A stretch of 11,502 bases of DNA from Deltaproteobacteria bacterium (GCA_947483545.1 CANKNP010000159.1:1-11502); one strand, 5' to 3'. Positions 1 through 6,333 are shown, numbered from the stretch's first letter. Notes: generated by a model from the letters alone, not told the origin. Program-made: numbers and translations.

Positions 1-2
1 CG

Positions 3-1241
3 GAGATCGTGATCGGCGGCATGGTGATGAACGGCCAGACGGGGAGCCAAATCTCCCAAGGGTCGGGCGACGGCTCGGGAAACTATGCCTTTTCCCCGTT
101 CGGCGTCGCTGCGGACATCGACCAGGACGGCATGCTCGAGGTCGTCGTCGGGAACGCCCTCTACCGCAAGGACGGCTCCCCGATTTGGAACAACGGCCAG
201 TCGGATGGCTTTGTCGCGGTCGCCGATTTCGACGGGGATCCCTACGGCGAGATCGTCGTCACCAACGTCGGAACGGTCCGCTTGCAAGACAACGACGGCA
301 CGGTCCTGTGGAGCCGCCCGAACGTGACCGGCAGCACCAGCGGGCCCCCGACCATCGCCGATTTTGACGGCGACGGCGAGCCTGAGATCGGCGTCGCCGG
401 CAACAATGTCTACCTGGTGTTCGAGGCGGACGGCACGACCAAATGGACCGTGCGCGTGCAGGACTCCTCCTCCGGGTTCACCGGCAGCACGGTGTTCGAC
501 TTCGAGGGCGATGGCGCCGCGGAGGTCGTGTACGCCGACGAGAACGACGTCTACGTGCTCGACGGGGCCACCGGCTCGGTCAAGCTCAAAGAGACCCAAC
601 ATTCCAGCGCCACCTGCTCCGAATATCCGACCGTCGCGGACATCGACAACGACGGCCACGCCGAGATCGTCTACACCTCCTCCGCCTACTCGGGAAATGA
701 GCGCGGCGTGCGTGTGATCGGCGATGCGGACGACTCCTGGATGCCCTCCCGGAACATCTGGAACCAGCACGCCTACTCGATCACCAACGTAGACGACGAC
801 GGCACCATCCTCGCCGTGCCCGAGACGAATTGGTTCAGCTACAATAATTTCCGCTCCGGCGATTTGGCCGCTGCGACCGGCGGCGCGCTCTCCGACGCCC
901 TGCCCATCGCTGGGGATCTCTGCGTCGAGGAGTGTGAGAGCGGCCGTCTGTACGTCATGGTCGGCGTCGGAAACCAAGGCACGACCGACCTTCCCGCAGG
1001 TGTCGCCATCTCCGCCTACGCCGTCACCGACGCTGCACCGCTCTACCTGCAGACCCAATACGTGCCGGACGTGATCCCCAGCGGGGAGACCTCCCCTGCC
1101 CTCGCGTTCACCTTCAACACCGCCGATCTGCCCTATGGCGCAATCTCCTTCGTCGCCGACGACGATGCAGGGAACGGCGCTATCACCGAGTGCAACGAGG
1201 ACAACAATGTGCTCGTGCTCTCGGAGGGGCTGTGCGACTGA
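3..1241 (+). CDS. Secreted FG-GAP (VCBS-like) repeat protein with CARDB-like C-terminus, 5' partial
   Basis: The reading frame is open to the left edge: the codons before the first GTG (position 9) read EIV, which fits a further FG-GAP repeat, so the true start and signal peptide lie outside the window. Numbering from that GTG, five acidic repeat cores of the form D-(I/F)-(D/E)-x-D begin at residues 36, 73, 118, 164 and 211, each followed by E-(I/V)-x-V/Y, spaced 37-47 residues. This is the calcium-binding FG-GAP/VCBS signature, which usually builds an extracellular beta-propeller. Residues 249-261 carry the block NIWNQHAYSITNV, which I remember from secreted FG-GAP proteins of myxobacteria-like genomes. 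From about residue 298 to the end the pattern resembles a CARDB adhesion-type beta-sandwich and finishes with ECNEDNN. The likely role is a secreted or surface-attached adhesive or structural protein; the ligand is unknown. It is followed by a long repeat-filled gap, so it is probably not co-transcribed with the next gene. Confidence 0.88.
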   Translation, partial: EIVIGGMVMNGQTGSQISQGSGDGSGNYAFSPFGVAADIDQDGMLEVVVGNALYRKDGSPIWNNGQSDGFVAVADFDGDPYGEIVVTNVGTVRLQDNDGTVLWSRPNVTGSTSGPPTIADFDGDGEPEIGVAGNNVYLVFEADGTTKWTVRVQDSSSGFTGSTVFDFEGDGAAEVVYADENDVYVLDGATGSVKLKETQHSSATCSEYPTVADIDNDGHAEIVYTSSAYSGNERGVRVIGDADDSWMPSRNIWNQHAYSITNVDDDGTILAVPETNWFSYNNFRSGDLAAATGGALSDALPIAGDLCVEECESGRLYVMVGVGNQGTTDLPAGVAISAYAVTDAAPLYLQTQYVPDVIPSGETSPALAFTFNTADLPYGAISFVADDDAGNGAITECNEDNNVLVLSEGLCD

Positions 1242-1267
1242 GGGGGGCGGCTTGGAGTCGGTTGTTC

Positions 1268-1338
1268 TTCCCCTTCTCCCTCCGGGAGAAGGTGCCGCCG
1301 TACTCGGCGGCGGATGAGGGCTCCCTGCCGATGTCAAA
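1268..1338 (+). repeat. REP-like double-hairpin dispersed repeat, copy 1
   Basis: Two adjacent perfect hairpins: CCTTCTCCC (1272-1280) pairs with GGGAGAAGG (1284-1292) around a 3-nt loop, and GCCGCCG (1294-1300) pairs with CGGCGGC (1305-1311) around TACT. Positions 1268-1325 are identical over 58 bp to the reverse complement of 6276-6333. The match continues to 1338 with only three mismatches in 71 bp. The double-stem architecture, intergenic position and sequence conservation are typical of REP-like palindromic elements. There is no T-run after either stem, so it is not a classical intrinsic terminator, though it could limit read-through or 3' decay downstream of the FG-GAP gene. Confidence 0.85.
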
Positions 1339-1376
1339 GGGCCCCTCTCCGCCCTCCACCCCGGGGAACTCCCGCG

Positions 1377-1401
1377 TAGGGGCGGCCCCCCGTGGCCGCC
1401 C
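1377..1401 (+). repeat. GC-rich hairpin of the GTAGGGGC...GCCGCCC type
   Basis: GGGCGGCC (1380-1387) pairs perfectly with GGCCGCCC (1394-1401) around the 6-nt loop CCCCGT, preceded by GTAG. From memory, hairpins of the form GTAGGGGCGG...CCGCCC are abundant dispersed repeats in several bacterial phyla; that wider distribution is recall and was not checked. Only one copy occurs in this window. Confidence 0.6.
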
Positions 1402-1461
1402 AGTCCAACGCCGCGGGGATCTCCAACCGGGGGATTCCAACCAACCCTTCCCGGGGCGTGC

Positions 1462-1617
1462 ACCGAAGTACCCACCTTCGCCGCCAGGGTACCGACCTCT
1501 GTCCGTCGAGCGGACCGAAGTACCCACCCTCGCTGCCAAGGTGCCAACCTCTGTCCGCCGGCAGGACCGAAGCGCCCACCCTCGCCGCGAGGGTAGCCAT
1601 CTCTGTCCGCCGGCGAG
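1462..1617 (+). repeat. Three tandem 52-bp repeat units
   Basis: Units are 1462-1513, 1514-1565 and 1566-1617, each exactly 52 bp and beginning ACCGAAG. By direct comparison unit 1 and unit 2 agree at 43 of 52 positions, and unit 2 and unit 3 at 41 of 52. The best conserved blocks are ACCGAAG, CCCACC and CTCTGTCCG. Each unit contains an imperfect dyad of the form ACCcTCG-3nt-CgAgGGT, which is perfect in unit 3 (1580-1586 with 1590-1596); unit 1 also has GTACCC (1468-1473) pairing with GGGTAC (1487-1492). A 52-bp period is not a multiple of three, so this is not a coding repeat. The array ends 12 bp before the GTG of the barrel gene. Confidence 0.9.
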
Positions 1618-1629
1618 ACCGATCCCCAC

Positions 1630-2865
1630 GTGCTGACCCTCCTGACCTGCCTGGCGCTCGCCGAAGACCCCGCTGAGGTTCCGCCACCCGAGCCCAAAGC
1701 CAACTGGAGCGTTTTCCCCGTCGCCGGGGTGGACAGCGACGACGGTTTTGGATTTGGCGCGCGCGCCCAATGGGACACCCCCAAGCCAGGGGTCCTGCCC
1801 TACGGCCAGGGCTACGTCATCCACTTGTTCCTCACGACCAAGGGCTACCACCACCACCGTTTCAAGTTCGATCTGGTCGGCCTCGGAGAGCGCGGCCGGG
1901 GGCGCCTCACCGGACACTTTGCCTTTCGCGCCTGGCTGAATGACGGCTACTGGGGGTTGGGCAACGGGAGCCGCCACGATCTCGCCTACGACGATTTGGA
2001 ATCGGACGACCCGCTCTCGAAGTTCTACCACTACCAACTGATCCAGCCGTTCTCGCATCTGACGCTGCGGAACGAAGTGGCGACGTTGGGCAAGGGGGCG
2101 CTGTCCGCCTACGGGAGCTGGGAGGGCCGCTACAGCATCATCCGGCCCTACGAGGGTTCGTTGCTCGCCCAGGAACAGCCCTACGGGGTGAACGGCGGCC
2201 CGGCTACCCAACTGACGCTCGGCGTGCTCTGGGACAGCCGCAGCCCCGAGACAACGCCCACAGGGGGCGCCTTGTTGGAGGCCTCCGCCCGCGTCGTCGC
2301 CATGGCCGACGGCGCGGACCTACAGTTGGGCGTGTTCACCCCCTCCGCGTTTGGCGGGCCGATGTTGAGCGCGCGCCGGTATCTGCCGCTGGGCTCCCGG
2401 CTCACCTGGGCGACCCGCCTGATGGGAGAATGGCTGTTTGGACCCGTGCCGTTCTATGAGATGGTGCACTGGGGTGGGTTCGTCCCGATCGCCGGGGTGG
2501 GCGGCGCCGACACGCTGCGGGGGGCTTCGTTTGGCCGTTGGCACGCCCCTGCCAAGGCGGTCGCCCAGAGCGAGCTTCGCATCGACGTGCTTCAACACCG
2601 GGCGTTCAAGCGCGACACCCGCTGGCAGCTGGTGCCTTTCGGGGATGTCGCCACGGTCTGGGGGTTGGACCCCAGCCTCGCCGGGGAGGCTGAGCTCTAC
2701 GACGCCGAGATCCCCCTCCACCCCGCCGCTGGGATGGGAATCCGATTGATTTGGGCGACCACGCTGGTTGGACGCCTGGACGTTGGGATCGGGCAGGACC
2801 GCATCGAGGATGGGAGATCCGCGCCATCGTTAGGGTTCTATCTGGCGTTTGATCATACGTACTGA
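1630..2865 (+). CDS. Omp85-type (BamA/D15-like) outer-membrane beta-barrel protein
   Basis: The protein has 411 residues. It begins at GTG 1630, the only plausible start after the tandem repeats, with a short hydrophobic leader (residues 1-11, MLTLLTCLALA) and a likely cleavage before EDP. No strong Shine-Dalgarno is visible; GGCGAGA lies rather far upstream. The mature part alternates hydrophobic and polar residues in aromatic-rich strands throughout. Residues 289-298 read GVGGADTLRG, followed by FGRW, which matches the conserved (L)RG loop motif near the C-terminal half of Omp85/surface-antigen D15 barrels. The chain ends in an aromatic residue (...YLAFDHTY), as expected for a barrel sorting signal. 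There are no POTRA domains ahead of the barrel, so it is shorter than BamA or TamA and is unlikely to be the general assembly factor. It is the first gene of a three-gene unit with the calcium-loop lipoprotein and the AgmX/PglI-like protein. Confidence 0.72.
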   Translation: MLTLLTCLALAEDPAEVPPPEPKANWSVFPVAGVDSDDGFGFGARAQWDTPKPGVLPYGQGYVIHLFLTTKGYHHHRFKFDLVGLGERGRGRLTGHFAFRAWLNDGYWGLGNGSRHDLAYDDLESDDPLSKFYHYQLIQPFSHLTLRNEVATLGKGALSAYGSWEGRYSIIRPYEGSLLAQEQPYGVNGGPATQLTLGVLWDSRSPETTPTGGALLEASARVVAMADGADLQLGVFTPSAFGGPMLSARRYLPLGSRLTWATRLMGEWLFGPVPFYEMVHWGGFVPIAGVGGADTLRGASFGRWHAPAKAVAQSELRIDVLQHRAFKRDTRWQLVPFGDVATVWGLDPSLAGEAELYDAEIPLHPAAGMGIRLIWATTLVGRLDVGIGQDRIEDGRSAPSLGFYLAFDHTY

Positions 2866-2878
2866 GGGCCCGCCGGGG

Positions 2879-3385
2879 TTGACGGGCGGTTCACGGCAAG
2901 GTCGGCGACCGGCGTGGTGGGACGGCGCCCGCCACACGCGCCAATGCTACGTTGTTGCGGTGCTCCTGCTCCTCACCCTGCTCGCTTGCGCAAAACGGCC
3001 GCCCACGCAGGTCGTTCACCCGTCGGTGGTCACAACTGTCGGCGAAGATGGCTCGCTGTCGCAGCTCGTGGACTGGGACATGGACGGGCGGGTGGACGTT
3101 CGGAACGAATTTGCAACGCCTGCCGCGCTCTCGCGAAGAGCGGTGGACACCAACGGGGACGGGCGGATCGACCTGGAGACCGAGTTCGACGCCGTTGGGC
3201 GAGCTTCGCGGGTCGAGCGGGACGGGGATCTGGACGGACTGTTCGACACTGTGGAGCACTACATGCACGGCGAGCTGAGGCTGCGGGAGATCGATTCGGA
3301 CGGGGACGGGACGATGGATAGGGAGGAGCGGTTTGTGGGTGGGGTGTTGGTACCGGAGATGCCCGCGGGTGAGGCGCCGAAGTGA
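2879..3385 (+). CDS. Lipoprotein with four D-rich calcium-type loops (EF-hand/thrombospondin-3-like)
   Basis: The frame holds a hydrophobic segment ending LLTLLAC-AK, a lipobox with the lipidated Cys at 2987-2989. Four acidic loops follow with starts at 3071 (DWDMDGRVD), 3146 (DTNGDGRID), 3221 (DGDLDGLFD) and 3293 (DSDGDGTMD). They are 25, 25 and 24 residues apart, each followed by a short (E/D)xx(F/Y)-type strand. This DxDxDG-xxD pattern is the calcium-binding loop of EF-hand and TSP3 repeats. The start is unresolved: TTG 2879 has a GAGGG 10 nt upstream and is used here; TTG 2849 overlaps the previous stop; GTG 2960 gives a very short uncharged leader without an RBS. The next gene overlaps it by GTGA. 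It is probably anchored in the outer membrane, on the periplasmic side or the surface; its binding partner is unknown. Confidence 0.78.
   Translation: MTGGSRQGRRPAWWDGARHTRQCYVVAVLLLLTLLACAKRPPTQVVHPSVVTTVGEDGSLSQLVDWDMDGRVDVRNEFATPAALSRRAVDTNGDGRIDLETEFDAVGRASRVERDGDLDGLFDTVEHYMHGELRLREIDSDGDGTMDREERFVGGVLVPEMPAGEAPK
3368..3374 (+). promoter_or_regulatory. Ribosome binding site for the AgmX/PglI-like gene
   Basis: GGTGAGG lies inside the end of the preceding lipoprotein gene, 7 nt before the GTG at 3382. It supports that GTG as the start and suggests translation coupled to the upstream gene, whose TGA (3383-3385) overlaps the start. Confidence 0.65.
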
Positions 3386-5208
3386 GGGCGTCAAGAGTCG
3401 TCGCGATTGTAGCGCTGTTGGTTTGTACTCCGGCGTGGGCGGCGCGTTCCCCGTTCAAACCGGAGCCGCGCGTCGCGGCGACGCCCTCGTGGCCAAAGTC
3501 CACGGTGATCCTCGGCCCATTGCCGCTCCCCGAGATCCCGGAGGGTGCGTTGGAGGGCGAGATCGCGGTGAACTACAAGGCCTGGCTCGCGGCAGACCAG
3601 GCGGCGGGAGAGGTCGCCCGTGAACTTCGTGCGTTGGACCGCGCGATCGCCACGGCTGAGGGGTCCCGGTCCTCCCCGGGCGCCGACGAGATCGCGGTGC
3701 TTCACGCGGCGCTCTCCCAAGCGGTGGCGCGAAATCCGGCGCTCGGAGAGCGCATCGATCCGCTGGTGCTGACCGGGGAGCTGACCGTGGCGGCACGCGA
3801 ACCTGGGCTCCCCCTGGCCCAGGAGCGTCTGGAAGCCTGGCGTGCCCGGCTCGTGGACGAAGTTCAGGATCACAAGGCGGAGGAGGCTCGGCGGGCTGGG
3901 GCGCTCGCCGCGGCCGTGGACCCCGCGCTCGGTTGGTGGCATCTGCTTGTGTTCGGGCTGCTCATGGAGCGCGCGTCCCACGACGCTTGGATGGCCGACT
4001 ACGCGGCCTATCGACTGGCCGTTGTGGCCGCTGGCGCGGTTGGCGCGGCTGCAGAACGCCCGGTCTGGGAGGACGAGCCAGCTTGGCGGGCCTTCGCGGC
4101 GGTGGCTCATGGCACGGAGCCGGCCGCAGCAGAGCTTGGGGCGTGGAGAGCGGGCTTTTTGCTGCTCGCTCCGGAGGCCACGACCTTCGACCCCGCCTCA
4201 GGGGCTCAGAGGTTGTCGGCCCTCGTCGGCGCCAACCCCACGGCGGCGCTGGCGGGGCGGGCGCGGGTGCTGCTCACCGTGGATGCGCTGCAACCCCAAG
4301 GGCGCGGGGACAAAGAGCGCGCCGGGTTCGCCCGCGATCTCGCCACCGTCTCCCAAACGGAACCCGCCCTCCGCGACTACGCCGACGTGCTCCTCGCCCG
4401 TGCGTGCGAGCGGCTTGACGATCTCCCCTGCGTCCTCGATGGGCTTGGTCGGGCGGGCGCCGACGACCCCTTTGCCGGCGAGAAGCGGTGGTTGGCGGGT
4501 CGGGCGTTGTGGGGGAGTTTTGGGGCGGCCGGCATCGGCCCACCCCGCGCCTCCGCGGTTCGGGAGGCGCTTTACCGGCTGGGGAACGACGATCTCCAGC
4601 GCGCTGTGCTGGTCGAGGCGACAGACCAGTTGGCGGCGCGACAGAGCTTCTCGAAGGCCCAGGACCTGGGGCGAATCACCCTGGATCATTGGCCGTTGCA
4701 CGCGGAGGCACCCGTGCTCGCGCTGCGGCTCGCTCGGCTCAGCTTGTCCGAGCCGATCCCCGACCCGGTGAGGGCGATGGCGATCGCCGAGTGGATGGGA
4801 GAGACCTACGGCCCGGGCTCCATGTGGCGCGTGACTCAGGGGAAAGTGCTGGAGGCGCACGTCGAGGAGGCCCTGGAGATGGCCGCCCGGCTCGAGGCGG
4901 GGGATGCGCTCCCGCCCGTCGTAACGGACGAGGATGGGGGGGACGGCGGCTCCGTCGCGGCTGTGGCAGCGAGGCAGACCCCGGGTATCCAAGCCTGCGC
5001 CGAGCTCGCCCGATCCGCGGATCGCCCACCACTGGGCCGCCTCGACCTGCGCCTCCACACCTCCCGACCGGTGCGCATCGAGGTGCTTCACGACGCGATC
5101 TTCGACGCGGAGCTGCTCTCGTGCGTGCAAGGCGAGGTCTCCCGCTGGCGCTTCGACGAATCCCTCGGCGAACAATCGTTCACCCACAGCTTCATCTTCC
5201 TGGACTGA
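3382..5208 (+). CDS. Secreted helical protein with AgmX/PglI-like C-terminal domain
   Basis: The protein has 608 residues. The GTG start overlaps the upstream TGA as GTGA and has a good Shine-Dalgarno. Residues 1-20 form a signal peptide: Arg at 2 and 5, a hydrophobic core VVAIVALLV and an AWA cleavage site before ARSPF. The middle (about 60-530) is Ala/Leu/Arg-rich and looks all-helical, TPR-like in places, but I recognise no named domain. The last 75 residues match the AgmX/PglI C-terminal (TonB-like) pattern: I536-x-x-C539, a G-x-L-x-L strand, then C581-V and W589-R-F. In that family the two Cys and the W-(K/R)-F are characteristic, and the domain is found in gliding-motility and envelope-spanning proteins of myxobacteria. 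Here it sits on a soluble secreted protein without the usual FHA or transmembrane part. Its position after an outer-membrane barrel and a lipoprotein suggests a periplasmic partner of that pair. Its stop codon directly abuts the stop of the opposite-strand gene. Confidence 0.7.
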   Translation: MRASRVVAIVALLVCTPAWAARSPFKPEPRVAATPSWPKSTVILGPLPLPEIPEGALEGEIAVNYKAWLAADQAAGEVARELRALDRAIATAEGSRSSPGADEIAVLHAALSQAVARNPALGERIDPLVLTGELTVAAREPGLPLAQERLEAWRARLVDEVQDHKAEEARRAGALAAAVDPALGWWHLLVFGLLMERASHDAWMADYAAYRLAVVAAGAVGAAAERPVWEDEPAWRAFAAVAHGTEPAAAELGAWRAGFLLLAPEATTFDPASGAQRLSALVGANPTAALAGRARVLLTVDALQPQGRGDKERAGFARDLATVSQTEPALRDYADVLLARACERLDDLPCVLDGLGRAGADDPFAGEKRWLAGRALWGSFGAAGIGPPRASAVREALYRLGNDDLQRAVLVEATDQLAARQSFSKAQDLGRITLDHWPLHAEAPVLALRLARLSLSEPIPDPVRAMAIAEWMGETYGPGSMWRVTQGKVLEAHVEEALEMAARLEAGDALPPVVTDEDGGDGGSVAAVAARQTPGIQACAELARSADRPPLGRLDLRLHTSRPVRIEVLHDAIFDAELLSCVQGEVSRWRFDESLGEQSFTHSFIFLD

Positions 5209-6270
5209 CTACTCCGGCAGCGCCTCCCACTCACACCCGTCCGTGTTCGACCCAGGACTCGCGCAGCAGGTCTCGATCGTGTCGCGCGCCAACCCAAACG
5301 TCGCCTCCCAATCGTCCCGATTCTTCTCCTGCTCGCCGCTGTAGACATACGGCATCCAGGTGGCGAGCCACCACAGATCGCTCTGGGCATCGGTGCTGGC
5401 CTCCACCACGCGGTCCTCATGCCCCGCCCCCTTGGCCGCACCGTAGGAGTCCGGTGCCCACGACGAGCACGTAGACGCCGACGCGATCCGATGGCACCCG
5501 GTACAGGCCGCGGCCTCCTGGGAGACCAGGTGGGTCGCGCCGGTGCTGCTGGTCGTCCCGTCCAATTCCACACGGGTGAACGCGCCGTGGGTATAGGCCC
5601 CCGGCACCCAATTCACCGATTGAAGGAAAGGCGTGTAATTGAACGGGTCGTTGTCGTGACAGCCGGTGCAACCATCGCCCGTCGTAAAATAATAATAGCC
5701 GGTGAACGCGGAGAGGTTGGCCTCGTCGCCCTTGGTCAGATCCATGTCGGGCATGTTGTCGTCGGCGATGCCGGTACCGTCGCTGTCATCGTACCAGCAG
5801 GAGGCGCCGGTGCGTTCGTTGTAGAGGATGATGCCCACGTCGTCGTAGGGCGCGCTCTCGTCGGTCGTATAGTAATTGCGACGACAAATCCACTTGGCGG
5901 TCACGTCGCCGTGGGTCAATTGGCCGAGGCGGCCTCCGGGCACGCAGGTGCCGTAGAGCAAGCTGGGGTTTGCGCAGGTGGTGACCCGGCCGTCCACGGC
6001 TGACAGTTCCCCGTCCTCTCCCGCCGTGTAGATCACGATCTCCTCGCCGTTGCTGCATTGGTACTCCTCCACGGATGGGAGCCAGCCGTCCATCGCGTCC
6101 TTGCAGCGGCAGGAATAGCAGATCGCCTTCGCCTCGTCCGTCGAGGTGTCCTCGCAGAACGAGGTGCAGTCGATGTCGATGATCGGGACGGTGTCGGAGT
6201 CGGCGATCTCCACGTCCGCCCAGCACCCGGCGAGGAGGGCGAGGAGGAGCAGCGGAGCGCGGTTCGACAT
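5209..6270 (-). CDS. Cysteine-rich lipoprotein with two CxxCH c-type haem sites
   Basis: The protein has 353 residues. I chose the ATG at 6270 because it begins a clear lipoprotein signal, a hydrophobic stretch then LLAGC (Cys16). The frame stays open further upstream, but only through the repeat element, and that extension has no signal. Two haem attachment sites are visible: CTGCH (residues 201-205) and CTGCH (256-260). Besides the lipidated Cys and the four haem Cys there are 14 more cysteines, including C35, C39, C51, C54, C56 and the pair C335-C336, which is unusual for a simple cytochrome and suggests disulphides or a metal site in the N-terminal third. The DNDPFNYTPF stretch after the first haem is distinctive, but I cannot name the family. 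It is the last gene of a unit with a monohaem cytochrome c, so electron transfer in the periplasm or at the outer membrane is likely; the partner is unknown. Confidence 0.75.
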   Translation of the reverse strand: MSNRAPLLLLALLAGCWADVEIADSDTVPIIDIDCTSFCEDTSTDEAKAICYSCRCKDAMDGWLPSVEEYQCSNGEEIVIYTAGEDGELSAVDGRVTTCANPSLLYGTCVPGGRLGQLTHGDVTAKWICRRNYYTTDESAPYDDVGIILYNERTGASCWYDDSDGTGIADDNMPDMDLTKGDEANLSAFTGYYYFTTGDGCTGCHDNDPFNYTPFLQSVNWVPGAYTHGAFTRVELDGTTSSTGATHLVSQEAAACTGCHRIASASTCSSWAPDSYGAAKGAGHEDRVVEASTDAQSDLWWLATWMPYVYSGEQEKNRDDWEATFGLARDTIETCCASPGSNTDGCEWEALPE

Positions 6271-6333
6271 CCGCGGGGAGCCCTCATCCGCCGCCGAGTA
6301 CGGCGGCACCTTCTCCCGGAGGGAGAAGGGGAA
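6263..6333 (-). repeat. REP-like double-hairpin dispersed repeat, copy 2 (inverted)
   Basis: This is the reverse complement of copy 1 at 1268-1338: 58 bp identical (6276-6333) and 68 of 71 overall. It carries the same two hairpins. Read on the minus strand, it lies between the cytochrome c gene and the cysteine-rich lipoprotein gene. Its last bases include GATGAGGG, which could serve as a Shine-Dalgarno, and the ATGTC that is the start of the lipoprotein gene. Confidence 0.85.

Larger units (their letters stand above)
1242..1629. other. 388-bp non-coding gap packed with three kinds of repeat
   Basis: I see no convincing gene between the FG-GAP protein and the barrel protein. The gap holds a double-hairpin REP-like element (1268-1338), a GC-rich hairpin (1377-1401), a short imperfect direct repeat of a GGGGAT(C)TCCAACC-type block (1415-1428 and 1430-1442) and three 52-bp tandem units (1462-1617). 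An open frame from the ATG at 1331 to 1636 crosses all of these, but it passes through the 52-bp units in a different frame each time and has no family features, so I do not call it. The promoter of the downstream barrel operon should lie here, but no -35/-10 pair stands out at this GC content. Confidence 0.7.

Noticed and set aside
1272..1311. REP hairpins as intrinsic terminators
   Set aside because: Neither stem is followed by a T-run on either strand; an effect on RNA stability or Rho-dependent termination remains possible.
1462..1617. Possible CRISPR array
   Set aside because: Units are directly adjacent with no spacers, diverge by about 20%, and no cas genes are present.
1331..1636. 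ATG-initiated open frame of 101 codons across the repeat-filled gap, starting at the ATG conserved with the second repeat copy
   Set aside because: It reads through each 52-bp unit in a different frame, is rich in Pro/Arg, shows no family similarity, and overlaps the barrel gene start; best explained by low stop frequency at high GC.
1183..2211. Long minus-strand open frame opposite the FG-GAP gene end, the gap and the barrel gene
   Set aside because: It crosses the repeats and lies antisense to a barrel gene with clear family motifs; composition is typical of a high-GC antisense shadow.
4198..5187. 329-codon minus-strand open frame opposite the AgmX/PglI-like gene
   Set aside because: No recognisable motifs; the plus-strand protein has a signal peptide, a Shine-Dalgarno and a family-like C-terminus.
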